Below, in pieces: positions 31,171-41,297 of a stretch of 64,000 bases of DNA. Source of the DNA: Platycnemis pennipes (lineage: Eukaryota > Arthropoda > Insecta > Odonata > Platycnemididae); the NCBI GenBank assembly GCA_933228895.1, contig OW121846.1, positions 151,822,746-151,886,745 of the forward strand, read 5' to 3'. Numbering within the stretch: position 1 is the first letter of the stretch; each line of letters begins with the position of its first letter. The position numbers were made by a program, and so were the translations under genes. Below the pieces are notes generated by a model, which worked only from the letters and a program-made list of their open reading frames with translations, did no database searches and was not told where the DNA came from.

Positions 31171-32225
31171 CTAATTATAGGTACGCTCTATCGAATTATT
31201 CCTCCTCCAAAAATCGATAGCTACACACTTTTTAAGGATAAGCTCTAACTGCCGCCCACTCTTGAATTGGATCTTAATCTTTGCTAAGCGATTTCCTGTC
31301 TTCTTCTTTTGATATACCCCTGTACACCACCGCATCGTCTGCAATGAGTCTAAGCTAACTACGGTATCCAAATCGTTATATATAGAAGATATAGAAGCGG
31401 ACCTACTACGCTACCCTGGGGAACTCCCGATGTGACTTTGATTGTGTCCGGCATCATACCATCTATGACAACCCTCTGCTCTCGTCGACTTAAGAATTCT
31501 CTTACCCAACACACAACGTCTTTATTTACTCCGAAACTCTCAAACTTCCAGATTAATTTATCATGAGGAATTTTATCGAATGCCTTTTTGAAGTCTTAAG
31601 GTATCGCATCAACTTCAGTACTGTTTTCGCCGTATACTAAAATATCGTGTACGAATAAAGCTAATTGTGTCTCGCAAGATCTACCTTTCCGGAACCCATG
31701 TTGGCTGTTTACGAGTAATCCCTGAGTATCCAAATGCCACATGCTCGAACTGACTACAATGTGTTCAAATATCTTACAAGAGATTGACGTGAGTGAAATG
31801 GGTCTGTATTTACTAGGTTCTCCCCTATCACCGCTTTTAAATATAGGTGTTATGTTAGCTACTTACCAATCTTTGGGTACTGTGTAGTTCTTTAGTGTTT
31901 TATTGAATATTATTTCTAGATATGGGGCTATTTCAGAAGCTAATGTTTTATATACTCTGGAGGGAATTTTATCGGGACATGGTGATTTGATTATACTAAT
32001 GCTTTTTAACTGCTGCTCTATTCCGCGACATGAAATGTTTATTTCGGGCATTTGCTCACTGAAAGTGTTCGGCGGTGGTTCCACTGAGATGTGTGACGAT
32101 GAGTTGAATACGCTTTGGAAGAAGGTGTTTAAAGTATTGGATTTTTCTACACTGCTGGTAACTCTAATTCCTTTATCGTTTTTTAGTGTGTGCACTGTGG
32201 ACCTATTTCCCTGAAGCTCTCTCAC
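31171..32225 (-). pseudogene. Reverse transcriptase of the CR1-like element
   Basis: The frame 32225-31863 holds SPCPDKIPSRVYKTLASE (RT fingers). It is followed by NITPIFKSGDRGEPS-like and YRPISLTSISC motifs at about 31850-31770 after an in-frame stop. QHGFRKGRSCETQLALF follows (31710-31660), then motif A near 31600 and motif B with a GVPQGSVVG-like reading (31440-31400). Motif C near 31345 reads LIADDAVVY, both Asp present. Several frames are used. Confidence 0.82.
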
Positions 32226-32480
32226 ATGTGACCAAAACGCTTTAAGATTGCTATCTGAACATTATCCTAACATCTTGCTCTTGAAATGTGATCACGCTTT
32301 CCGACATGATTTCCTTGCTAATGCACTCGATTTTTTATAGTTTTGATCTAACTTATTTTTTTCCTCTACCGATAGACCTCGTCCTGCATTTTTCATCCTA
32401 GCGTGGCATACCATTTTCGCTTTAGTGATTTCCTAACCTCCGCTTTATACCACCTTGGCTCTGTATTATCACTAATGAAT

Positions 32481-33143
32481 TTACTTGGTACTTATGTATT
32501 TATTAACTGGTTTACGGGTGACCTCAAGAAATTCGCTCCACGAATCCTCTGTATCTAATCCTTTGCTTTGTTCGCTAAATAAATTAAACACTTCCCTTAA
32601 TATTTCTTTCATACCGTCGTAATTAGCCTTGCTAAATAAGTGAACCGTCCTCCTTGTTTTATAATGTCTTTCAACGCCTACAATAAATTTCGCATGCACT
32701 ATTTTATAATCACTTATTCCATTGTCTGTAACTGTACTTAGAACTCTTTCGGGTATATTTGTTGCTAATAAGTCTAGAATGTTGTTTCCCCTGGTCGGTT
32801 TTGTTGCAAGCTGTTGTAAAGAATGTAACGTAAAGCTGTTCAACAGTGATTCGCAGAGTTCCTTATACGTACCTCCTGTAATGAAACTACACGTATTCCA
32901 GTCTATCGAAGGGAGATTGAAATCTCCGCCTACTATTATTCCTCTACCAATGTTCCGAGAATGTAATGTACGTATCTCTGACTCTAGCTCCATTAAAGAA
33001 TTGACGTCTGCGTCCGGTGGCCTGTAATATGCACCTACATATATCTTTTTTGCGTTACTACTTTTACTTTTAACGGAACACCAAATATTTTCTACATTTC
33101 GCTCTGAAATACGTTCTCTTCTAATGACATACGGGTCTTTCAC
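32481..33143 (-). pseudogene. Endonuclease part of the CR1-like element
   Basis: A 220-codon frame carries GAYYRPPDADVNS, IVGGDFNLPSIDWNTCSF, LQQLATKPTRGNNILDLLAT and ISDYKIVHAKF (S/G-D-H motif with His replaced by Tyr). The Asp and Asn of GDFN are present. The catalytic His of SDH reads Tyr (SDY), which would impair cleavage. The N-terminal VNCRSL-like part is upstream (33143-33275) in another frame. The rest leads into the linker. Confidence 0.87.
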
Positions 33144-33275
33144 AGCTATGAATACTCCTCCTCCGTTTCTGCTTACTCTATCCTTTCCGTATACGGTAAA
33201 ACACTTCGGAAATACTTCATGATCTGATATGTCCTTCGTAAGCCAGCTTTTTATACCAATTCTTAATGGCCAAAA

Positions 33276-33484
33276 ATTCTAATCTTCAAGGATGTAAAAA
33301 AGTTCCTCCCGTTCCTTTGGATAGTGATTTCGAATACGGAAATTTGTCATACCTGTTGAACTTTACTGGCCTAGGTTGCGGTGCAATGAATTTAATCTAG
33401 AGAAGTAAAGGAAGTTCAATTTTCCCTTCTCCGCAAAAGTGGCACCGCTCAATTTGTTGGACTGATTTTGCATCCGACTGTACG
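33276..33484. other. No gene recognised
   Basis: Short stretch between the 5' end of the minus-strand CR1-like element and a plus-strand 3' fragment. Possibly the extreme 5' UTR of the former. Confidence 0.3.
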
Positions 33485-34145
33485 TGAAAATAGAAAATTT
33501 GGTTGCCGAACTGACAGATTAAATGTCCTTCTTTTCTCGTATCATTAGAGATAATAATAGCTTTAGATATATAGAACGCTACATATCAGTATGAAGCGTT
33601 TAAGCTAACCCAGCCTACGTCTGTGCATGCTTGCTTAATCTTAGTATGTTACATAAATTGTTATGTTCCGACGAGCATATAGCTACTAATTAGGGATGGG
33701 TCGGTTCGGTTCTTCGGTTTTCGGTTCCACCGGTTCTTGAGCTTAGAACCGGAACCGATGCCAAAAATAACCGGTACCGAAATAATTGGCGCGAAAACCA
33801 GTTTGAAACCTACTCACACTCCTAAAGTGGAGGCTTCACATTAAAACCTAGTGAAATAGTGTACTTAGATGCTTCAAAGTCACGATTTATTCTAATTCAG
33901 TCTCTGAAAATGATTATTGATTACCTTATCTTACCATTGAGCAATGCAAAGTAAGTGCTAAATTAAGAACCGGAACCGAGAATCGGAACCGAGAACCGAA
34001 GTTAAGAACCGAACCGGAACCGGAACCGAAAAAAAGTGGAACCGACCCATCCCTACTACTAATCCTATCAACCATTGCAGATAAAGCATGTTTGGTCTTA
34101 TTCACTCCCTGCCACACACCTATGTTGGCTTACAGGGCAGTATGT
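33485..34145 (+). mobile_element. CR1-like 3' end split by a hAT MITE
   Basis: 33485-33690 contains a decayed plus-strand C-terminus and UTR (CGAACTGACAGATT, ATGTCCTTCTTTTCTCG). After the MITE at 33691-34055 the sequence continues CATTGCAGATAAAGCATG and ends CCTGCCACACACC, GGCTTACAGGGCAGTATGTA, GATGGAGA at 34145. The two parts join naturally, so the MITE inserted after the retrotransposon. Confidence 0.75.
33691..34055. mobile_element. hAT MITE with CGGTT/AACCG motifs and perfect 8-bp target duplication
   Basis: The element is 365 bp, starts TAGGGATGGGTCGGTTCGG and ends CCGACCCATCCCTA. The 8-mer CTACTAAT flanks both sides (33683-33690 and 34056-34063), as expected for hAT. Both inner ends are filled with GGTTC/GAACC runs (about 33703-33800 and 33960-34045), which are complementary to each other, so the element can fold into a long hairpin. 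The centre is about 150 bp without coding. Confidence 0.9.
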
Positions 34146-35264
34146 AGATGGAGAGTGAAGGGAAGCTAATCTTCCTTCACTATTGGAGATATCTCTGGCG
34201 CTGAAGTTGAGAGTGTTGCCAGGCTTGTATTGGAACCGCCCTTCTCATATATTCTGGTCACCCACTTAAGTTTTTTCAACATGGTGGTCCCCTTTTTGTG
34301 GGCAATTTCCGTCAGTTGAAATTCCTTTTACGAAATGGTCATGGTTTCATTGCTGATTGGTTTGAATAGAGCATAACTTTGATCATAAGGTGGATAAGCA
34401 TGGAGCTTTGAGCATAAGGTGCAGGTAATTTGAGATTTAGCCATTTTATCAATGCTGTGATTTAAGACTCTCCAGCAGAAATGATATTTTGACAGAGAAT
34501 TTTGGGCAAAGCTTATATTTTTCCTGCACCTGAGAGCTGTTCGCTTTCTCTGAGCTGTATTTCAGTTCTCTGTCGGTTGCTGAATTAGACGTTGTACGCT
34601 TTGAAATGCCTGGGGGCCGATCACGGACCTTGATAACGCGAATGATGAAGTCATCTCTTTTTTTTTCAATTGAGTTGAGGAGAGCGAAAACAGATTTGTC
34701 TTTCTTCGATGTTTTTCTTGGGCCTTTGCGTTGAGAATCTTAATTGGCAAAGCGAATGTCAGTTGAATTGGTCGATGACTGTGCACTTTTATAGGAATGC
34801 GCTTGAATGATTTTGATAGCAATAGGGTGAAAATATGATCTCCCCCGTTGCTTGCTGATTGATTTGCGTGTATCCTTTGTAACGTAAAAGAGGAATTCGG
34901 TATTTTCGAGTTTAGATTTTGAAAGATAGTTCAGCGGTGTGATACGGATTACATGTTTCAGTAAATACGTGTTAATGTTAATAATAAATGAATGCCGACT
35001 GCGCACCACATTAAGTTCCCAAGTTCCTTTTCTATTGTCTTCTTAATCATCGCAACCAGCAACAACAAATCTAAGTATTAAAATCTAATTTCAGCGAAAA
35101 AACTCGGGTAGTCATCTACATCACCTCTGATCTTTGAACTATTTCAAATAAAATTTACGCATGAAGGCAGCAATAGGGATAAATCTTCATCGATTTGCTG
35201 GATAACGCCAGTGTGTTGTTTCTATGTACTAACCTCGGGTACTTTACGTAAGTATGATCAGTAG
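34146..35264. other. No gene recognised
   Basis: The minus-strand frames at 34562-35009 have no known motif. Otherwise AT-rich sequence. Confidence 0.35.
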
Positions 35265-35335
35265 TGCATGTCTAGTGATATTCACCTACCTGCCACACAC
35301 CATCCTGGCGGCTTGCAGTGCATTGTGTAGCTGCA
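35265..35335 (+). repeat. CR1-like 3' tail remnant
   Basis: AGTGCATGTCTAGTGATATT, then CCTGCCACACACCATCCTGG, CGGCTTGCAG and TGTAGCTGCAGAT. This is the last 70 bp of the family's 3' UTR; nothing upstream is recognisable. Confidence 0.75.
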
Positions 35336-35639
35336 GATAAAGTATTTGTTTACACTATTCCCTTCGACGGAAGTGTTTCCCATTCACTATGTTGTATAAT
35401 AATTTATCTTTGAACATCGTTCCTCATAAGCTCCTCAAAGGTTTAAGAATTCTAAGCTATTAATCTTCAATTTTTTCTTTACACTGTTCGTGGCTAAATA
35501 TGGATAAATGCCCTACCGAATCGTAAACTTTAATAAAATGAGGTTATTTTTAAAGCTGTAAAAAGAACAATTTTTCAGACATAAATCAGCAACATAATCT
35601 TCACGGGGACACTTAACATTAACGTTTTTTAGACTTAAT

Positions 35640-36066
35640 ATCCTAAATAAATTCCAAGCAAATATTTTCAGCGATGACGTTAAAAGTATTTTGCGAACCC
35701 CAACTTACTAGGATAGAGTGGACCATAATTACAAAATTAGAGAAATTGATTGCCGAACTGACAGATTCAAAATGTCCTTTTTTCCTCGTGCAATTAGGGG
35801 TATGAATAGCGGTAAATATGTCCAACGAGAGTGATTCAATCCATAGCATAGGTAGTTGCATGTTGGTGTAAGGACTTGAAGGTAACCCAACTACAGCACG
35901 TTTTTTAATTCTTAGTTTGCCATTTTTATCTTTTTAAATATTGCAGTATAGAGTAATATATTAATACTAATCCTTTTAAATGCATGATATGTATTGCATG
36001 TTTGGTGAGAATTCATCCCCTGCCACACACCTTTGAGGTGGCTTGAAGGGTATTATGTAGATATAG
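35640..36066 (+). mobile_element. CR1-like 3' end
   Basis: A decayed plus-strand C-terminal coding stretch (35640-35800, an ATTGATTGCCGAACTGACAG-type match to IDCRTD) leads into the UTR (GCATGATATGTATTGCATG, 35981 onward) and the tail CCTGCCACACACC...GGCTTGAAGGGTATTATGTA with GATATAGATAGATATA at 36066. Confidence 0.8.
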
Positions 36067-37599
36067 ATAGATATACGATACTTGTCGATATGCTACACCT
36101 CCAAAGGTAGACTTAATCACTCACAAAAAATACAAGCTACTTTGTGAAAAAGACTTGAATCTAGAAGCACCTCCCTATTACTAGACGGAAACGTCGCACA
36201 CTCGCTCGAATTGCACACACTGCTGATCAGCTGATTGTGTTTCTGCCTCGCACCAAGTCGATTGAGGAACTAATGCGAGGGATTGCGTCGCCTTGAACTT
36301 GGGAGGCCGTGAGTTCGCAAACGCTGAAATGATTCCTTCTCACTGTCAGCGCCGAGAGCGAAGCACCTCAGAAAAAAATAACTTAATAATTGAAGTCAGA
36401 AAGGTGGGCCTCTTCGGAAATATTTAATGCTTCTTCAACAAAACCGGTAAATTGGGTATAATGTAATGAGTAGGTACCTATCGGATGTGCTGACTAAAAA
36501 AATGTTAGTGTATTGATTCGGGCATTATGAATCCTCACTGAGTAGGTCTACTCGTGTCGGTGGGGGTCCGTGGGTCACCAGACCGGAAGAGAAGCGGGAA
36601 ATTCTGACTCGGACACCCTAGGTCCCAATTTTAAAGCGAAGCATCTGAGACACCAAAGTCTTTCGACCAACGTTTCCGTGAAAAACTCTTTGTCTTGGCG
36701 TTGAATGAAGTGGAGTCACTGAACCTTACTTCAGCCGAGGGGCACGTATGGTTTTATCGCTTTTGTAAAAATAAGGGTCGGAAATTGGATAAATGGAGGG
36801 GGGTGAGTACAAGTGGTATTCCTAGTTGGCCCTTGATATCTCCCGCCAAGCAAAACGACAGTGTGGTGCATACTATAGTCTGTACGGACCCCTCGGCTTC
36901 ATTCACGTCACACCAACGGAGTGGAGGTATAAAAGATTACGATCACAGTTGAAAGGCAAAAGGAAATTGGTAGAATTACCTTATAAATTTCTCCTTCTTT
37001 TAAGGTCTAACTTAATCCTAAGACAGGATAGTCCATGCTTGAGGCGGGGTTGGATCCCATGACCTTTAAATAACCGAGCCAATGCTGGACGGAGATTTCG
37101 AGGCGAATTTCGTCATTCATTTTTTTCATTCCTGATAATGACGTCGAGAACTTCCCCGAAGTCAAGTCCCAATCTCTTCCACTTCAGCAGTTTGAATTGA
37201 ATTTGAATAAAACGCGGCACTGAACTTTTGCGAAAGAAATGTCTCCCTTCCCTCCTCCAAATTCCTTATTACATCAAACAAAATAAAATATCTAACTTGG
37301 AATATATTAAATAATCAGTCACCGTCACCGAAGGCATGACATGTTGGAAATCTTGCCAGGGGAATAACATGCGTAGCCAACCGTAGGTTACAAAGGTTTG
37401 TGGGTAAATGCGATGAGAGAGTCCGAAAAAGGAGCTTCTCATCAGCTGTCAGGCCTCACTTAGGTCGCTGACGCTAGCATATGGAATCCGTACAATTAAG
37501 GTATGCTAAGGGAATTAGAACGTATGAAAGGGAGATCAGTAAGCTTTGTTGAAGGTCTTGACAATAATTGCATCATGTTACGAATTTAATGTAAGGACT
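36067..37599. other. No gene recognised
   Basis: No conserved protein pattern. The frames at 36695-37062 overlap each other and look like chance. Confidence 0.35.
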
Positions 37600-37706
37600 A
37601 GTATGGTAATTACTATGAGAGCACATGGCAAAATTTAGGTTAAGCCTTTTAAGTGAGTTCGAAGCTAATAAGTTTGCAGATGACGATAGAAATATGCTAA
37701 GAATTG
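37600..37706 (+). repeat. CR1-like coding fragment beside the SINE
   Basis: The plus frame AKFRLSLLSEFEANKFADDD and RNMLRI resembles the LRLNLLNKFQDHIFGDD..N.LRTP segment of the CR1-like C-terminus seen at 24277-24160. The match ends where the SINE begins, which suggests the SINE inserted into an old copy. The other half of the CR1 segment is not recognised after the SINE. Confidence 0.5.
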
Positions 37707-38030
37707 GGGATCGGGTTGGTGTGGTGGCTAGAGGACTGGCCTCCCATCCCGAGGACCCGGGTTCGATTCCCGGCAGTGGCGGTTTTTCAGTGGAAAACCG
37801 GTGCTCGCTTGAGTGCCTAGTGGAGGACATTTCAAGTTAAGTACTCCGTCCGTCGGATGGGACGTTAAGCCGTGGTCCCCTTGGCGCATTTCGTTAAGAA
37901 TAAGCTAATGCCGACGCCGGGTTTCTCTTTACCCTTCCCCACTTTCCCTGAAAACTCCTACCATTGCCCAATTACCCACCTATCCTAATTGGCGCAAATG
38001 ACCTCAGCTGACGATGAGCTTATATATACA
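37707..38030 (+). mobile_element. tRNA-derived SINE
   Basis: The head contains GTTGGTGTGGTGGCTAGAGG (A-box-like TGGTGGCTAGAGG) and, about 40 bp later, GGGTTCGATTCCCGGC (a textbook B box with complementary flanks), i.e. an RNA polymerase III type 2 promoter from a tRNA. A tRNA-unrelated body follows with CGTCGGATGGGACGTTAAGC, a motif I recall from conserved central domains of animal SINEs. The tail ends in a short TA repeat at about 38020-38030. Part of the tRNA cloverleaf is not maintained, so it is not a functional tRNA gene. Confidence 0.8.
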
Positions 38031-38181
38031 ATTGTTTCGGACCGGCCGGGGACGGCACGGCTGGGGGCGGGTTCTCTATGATACGAATTGCATCCGCGAT
38101 GTTACACAAAGTGCGCAATGGGATAGTCATGAACTATGGGTTATCGTCCTGGGATAGTCATGAACTAGGGTTATCGTAAAG
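38031..38181. other. Spacer with a 30-bp tandem duplication
   Basis: GGGATAGTCATGAACTATGG and GGGATAGTCATGAACTAGGG begin two near-identical units at 38119 and 38151. The stretch abuts the left target duplication of the PLE and may belong to the locus that also holds the polymerase gene to the right. Confidence 0.5.
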
Positions 38182-38196
38182 ATAACGATTTGAGCA

Positions 38197-38230
38197 ATGG
38201 CTGATCGTAGGTTTTCGCAGCGTGGATGAT
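38197..38230 (-). repeat. 34-bp one-sided terminal extension of the PLE
   Basis: These 34 bp lie between the left target duplication and the start of sequence complementary to the right end (GTCCAGTTGTCACTTTCGG at 38231, complementary to the last bases before 41383). They have no counterpart on the right. Such a tail marks the side on which reverse transcription began in a model where the tail is copied from the preceding template. Confidence 0.75.
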
Positions 38231-38285
38231 GTCCAGTTGTCACTTTCGGTGGGAGCTGCGTCACAGGCATTGTCCTTCTCCAAGC

Positions 38286-38315
38286 TTTCATACCCGTTGC
38301 AGGGCACGTCATCAG
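38286..38315 (-). ncRNA. Hammerhead-like motif in PLE terminal repeat (left copy)
   Basis: Identical to the motif at 41298-41327 but on the minus strand: CTGATGA, a 7-bp stem II with loop TGCAAC, then the G of GAAA. It lies in the 3' non-coding part after the endonuclease frame. See the right copy for the pairing. Function is inferred from the known occurrence of hammerhead ribozymes in PLE terminal repeats. Confidence 0.5.
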
Positions 38316-38349
38316 GGAAATGATTATTGAGAAGCGAAGATGCTGCTAT

Positions 38350-39254
38350 TTATGGGGGATCCGTGTCCCCCCTCCCCCTGTCTCTTGGCCTTGGCTGGTT
38401 GCCGTTCTCTTTCACCGCTCCCCCCCCGCTGCTGACGTCAGTGAGTTGTGCGGGTCGTTCACCTAGGAAGAGTTTCTTCCAGACCGCGCTAAGTCGAATG
38501 CCGTCATCTCTGTTGAAGTTTTGCGGCCTCTTCTCAATTTCGACGGCCTCTCGAATTAAACGAGGAAAATACGATTTTTCCCTCGAGATGACCTTCGTCT
38601 CCTCGGTCAAGATCCGGTGGCCCTCTCCCGAGAGGGCGTGGTCTGCAACCGCCGATTCTTTTCCATTGCCGCGCAGGATCGCTCTCCGATGTTCCTTTAA
38701 TCGGCACGCTACCGACCTTCCGCTTTGCCCTATGTACACTTTACCGCAAGTGCACGGTATTTCGTAAACTCCTTCTGTGTGAAGAGGGGAAGCCGGTCCT
38801 TCGCGGATGGTAATATGTCTTTGGTTTTTGTCAACGTGCCGAACCGCGTCTCTATGCCTGCTTTCCCAAGTATGCGGGAAATGCGTTCGGACGATCCAGC
38901 AACGTAGGGAATCATAGCATATCCTTTCGGTTTCGTCCGGTTGTTTTCGGGCAATCTTGGCTCCATCTTCATATGTCTCCTCACGAACGACTCCGAATAC
39001 CCATTTCCGACGAGAGCGGCAGCCAGATGCGATTCCTCGTCTTTTAGAGCAGTGTTCTCGCACACCACTCTGGCCCTATGCATGAGGGTTTTGACTAAAG
39101 CCGCTTTTTGCCTTGGATGATGGTGGGAGGTTGCATGGAGATACCGATCCGTGTGGGTTTTCTTTCTATAGACGGAGTGCCGCAGAGATCCGTCGTCTCC
39201 TTTCTTCACCAGAACATCTAAGAAAGGTAGGGTCCCATTCTCCTCCATCTCCAT
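38350..39254 (-). pseudogene. PLE polyprotein, C-terminal part with GIY-YIG endonuclease (frameshifted)
   Basis: The frame from 39254 (MEMEENGTLPFLDVLVKK onward) continues the RT frame past an in-frame TAA at 39309-39311 and encodes the RT thumb and linker (KKTHTDRYLHATSHHHP). Near 38790 a 1-base deletion, relative to the inverted copy at 40820, shifts the frame. The GIY-YIG endonuclease then lies in the frame ending at 38350: GVYEIPCTCGKVYIG (GIY-YIG type core), R.KEHRRA, and ESAVADHALSGEGH (the H..GH segment). In PLEs this domain nicks the target. One stop and one frameshift are the main breaks in this otherwise well-kept gene. Confidence 0.9.
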
Positions 39255-39308
39255 AGTGAATTGGATGGAGGGATGTATTGAGTTGATTTCCCTCTTAAAG
39301 ACTTGTAA

Positions 39309-40688
39309 TTATTCCGTCCCGTGGGGCCAAATGACGAACGTATCGTCGACGTAGCGTAGCCAGCAGGTTGGTCGAAGGCTGCATGATGCCAGAGCGTCTT
39401 CTTCAAAATGCTCCATGAAGAGATTGGCCACAACCGGAGAGAGAGGGCTTCCCATGGCTGCTCCATCCTTTTGTTCGAAGAATTGGCCCTCCCAGAGGAA
39501 GTAATTGCTCCTCAGGCAGAAGTCAACCATCTTGGGGAAATCAGCTGGTAGTCCAAACGGAATCATTTTTCTTAAGATGTCTACCGAGTCCTTGATTGGC
39601 ACCTTCGTAAATAGAGAGACCACATCGAAGGAGACCAGGATGTCCGTTTTCGCGACTTTTATTTGTTTTATTCTCCCGACAAAATCCGCGGAATTTTTCA
39701 CGCACGAGCCAGTTTGTCCAATGAAAGGTTGTAACTGCTGGGCGAGGTGACTGGCCAAGGCGTAGGTGGGAGATCCGATCGAGCTCACGATAGGGCGTAG
39801 CGCTATGCCTTCCTTATGTACTTTTGGCAATCCGTATAATCGTGGCGGCCTCGATGACGATGGCAAAAGTCTCCGTTGCTCTTCCGGAGGGATATGGGAG
39901 CGCTTGATTAGTTCTCTTGCCTCCCTCTCTATCCTGGCTGTAGGGTCTTTTTTAATTTTGACGTAAGTCGCATCATCCAGTAAGGTCTCTATTTTTCGTC
40001 GGTAGTCGGCCGTGGCGATGATGACGGTGGCGTTTCCCTTGTCGGCTGGTAAAATCCGGACCTCGGAGTTGGATTTGAGTTCCTGCAGGGCTCGTCTTTC
40101 CGCAGCCGAAGTGTTGGGCTTCGGGACACGAGCTTTCGAGATGACGGCTGCAACCTCCAGGCGTATCGGGTCAGCTTCGATGGGTGGTAATTTTCGCAGC
40201 GCATTTTCTACACCTATTACCATTTCCTCTTTTGGTATTCGGTGTGGAGAGATGGCAAAATTCAAACCCTTGGATAAGACAGATGTGGCTGCTTCATTGA
40301 GGTGAATTCCCGCCAAGTTGTGGATGATCTTGGTGTCGCCAACCGGAGACTTCGGGTGTTGTCTTTTGTGGAGCCGCTCGAATTTCTTCTTCTGCTTGGC
40401 GGTGACAGATTGGAAGGTCCTGATGGCCGAAGTGAAGGTGATGTGGTCGACATGGTCCCATATCTCAGCTTTCAGCATCTTCCCTAGCGAGAGGTGCAGG
40501 AAATAAAGTTCTTCGGTGCATTGATGGAGCTGGAACCTGGTTGCGTGAATACGCTCCCTCAAAAGAGCGCGGCTGGTGCGGTGTAAAATTCTTTTTGCGG
40601 CCGGAGTCTTCAAATGATGCACTGCTTTGACACAATTCGGAATCGTGTTGGAGTCACGGCAACGTTGGAGGAAGGCCAGGGAAGAAAG
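39309..40688 (-). pseudogene. PLE reverse transcriptase (5' truncated, one in-frame stop at its end)
   Basis: At least 437 codons are open from 40622. The frame stays open upstream to about 40688 with LAFLQRCRDSN and IPNCVKAVHHLK, which look like genuine PLE N-terminal sequence, so the start is lost at the junction. Motifs: an N-terminal KILPADKGNATVI-like reading (RILPADKGNATVI), PPRLYGLPKVHKEG and LRPIVSSIGSPTY (RT2-3), ILVSFDVVSLFTKVP (motif A with catalytic Asp), KDGAAMGSPLSPVVANLFME (motif B) and LRYVDDTFVIW (motif C with both Asp). TAA at 39309-39311 ends the frame before the thumb. The catalytic residues are complete. Confidence 0.93.
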
Positions 40689-40696
40689 GATATGCT

Positions 40697-41263
40697 ATGA
40701 TTCCCTACGTTGCTGGATCGTCCGAACGCATTTCCCGCATACTTGGGAAAGCAGGCATAGAGACGCGGTTCGGCACATTGACAAAAACCAAAGACATATT
40801 ACCATCCGCGAAGGACCGGCTTCACCCTCTTCACACAGAAGGAGTTTACGAAATACCGTGCACTTGCGGTAAAGTGTACATAGGGCAAAGCGGAAGGTCG
40901 GTAGCGTGCCGATTAAAGGAACATCGGAGAGCGATCCTGCGCGGCAATGGAAAAGAATCGGCGGTTGCAGACCACGCCCTCTCGGGAGAGGGCCACCGGA
41001 TCTTGACCGAGGAGACGAAGGTCATCTCGAGGGAAAAATCGTATTTTCCTCGTTTAATTCGAGAGGCCGTCGAAATTGAGAAGAGGCCGCAAAACTTCAA
41101 CAGAGATGACGGCATTCGACTTAGCGCGGTCTGGAAGAAACTCTTCCTAGGTGAACGACCCGCACAACTCACTGACGTCAGCAGCGGGGGGGGAGCGGTG
41201 AAAGAGAACGGCAACCAGCCAAGGCCAAGAGACAGGGGGAGGGGGGACACGGATCCCCCATAA
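40697..41263 (+). CDS. Intact GIY-YIG endonuclease frame in the inverted half
   Basis: 188 codons from ATG at 40697 (IPYVAGSSERISRILGKAG) through EGVYEIPCTCGKVYIGQSGR, CRLKEHRRAIL, the DHALSGEGH segment and EAVEIEKRPQNFNRDDGIRL to TDPP and a stop. Unlike the main copy there is no frameshift, so the endonuclease domain is complete here. It would need its own promoter to be expressed alone. In PLE biology this segment is probably just the pLTR portion of coding sequence rather than a separate gene. Confidence 0.85.
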   Translation: MIPYVAGSSERISRILGKAGIETRFGTLTKTKDILPSAKDRLHPLHTEGVYEIPCTCGKVYIGQSGRSVACRLKEHRRAILRGNGKESAVADHALSGEGHRILTEETKVISREKSYFPRLIREAVEIEKRPQNFNRDDGIRLSAVWKKLFLGERPAQLTDVSSGGGAVKENGNQPRPRDRGRGDTDPP

Positions 41264-41297
41264 ATAGCAGCATCTTCGCTTCTCAATAATCATTTCC

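Larger units (their letters stand above)
30403..33275 (-). mobile_element. Nearly complete CR1/Jockey-like retrotransposon
   Basis: On the minus strand from 33275: endonuclease (33270-32481), linker (to 32230), RT (32225-31170), C-terminal region (31054-30510) and a 3' tail with CACACACCCTCGCGGTGGCT ending in a GTAGATGTAGATG microsatellite (about 30403-30415). All parts are in the family's natural order. About ten frame breaks or stops are visible. This copy is the best local reference for the family and shows the sequence interrupted at 9190 in the other copy. Confidence 0.88.

Noticed and set aside
37715..37790. Functional tRNA gene
   Set aside because: The A and B boxes are good, but the acceptor ends and full cloverleaf are not kept and a SINE body follows directly.
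37573..37830. Minus-strand protein with PLPGIEPGS
   Set aside because: This phrase is the usual reverse translation of a tRNA-derived SINE B box.
38327..38767. Plus-strand frame opposite the PLE endonuclease, repeated at 40846-41286
   Set aside because: Antisense shadow of the conserved endonuclease coding sequence; it appears twice only because the terminal half is duplicated.
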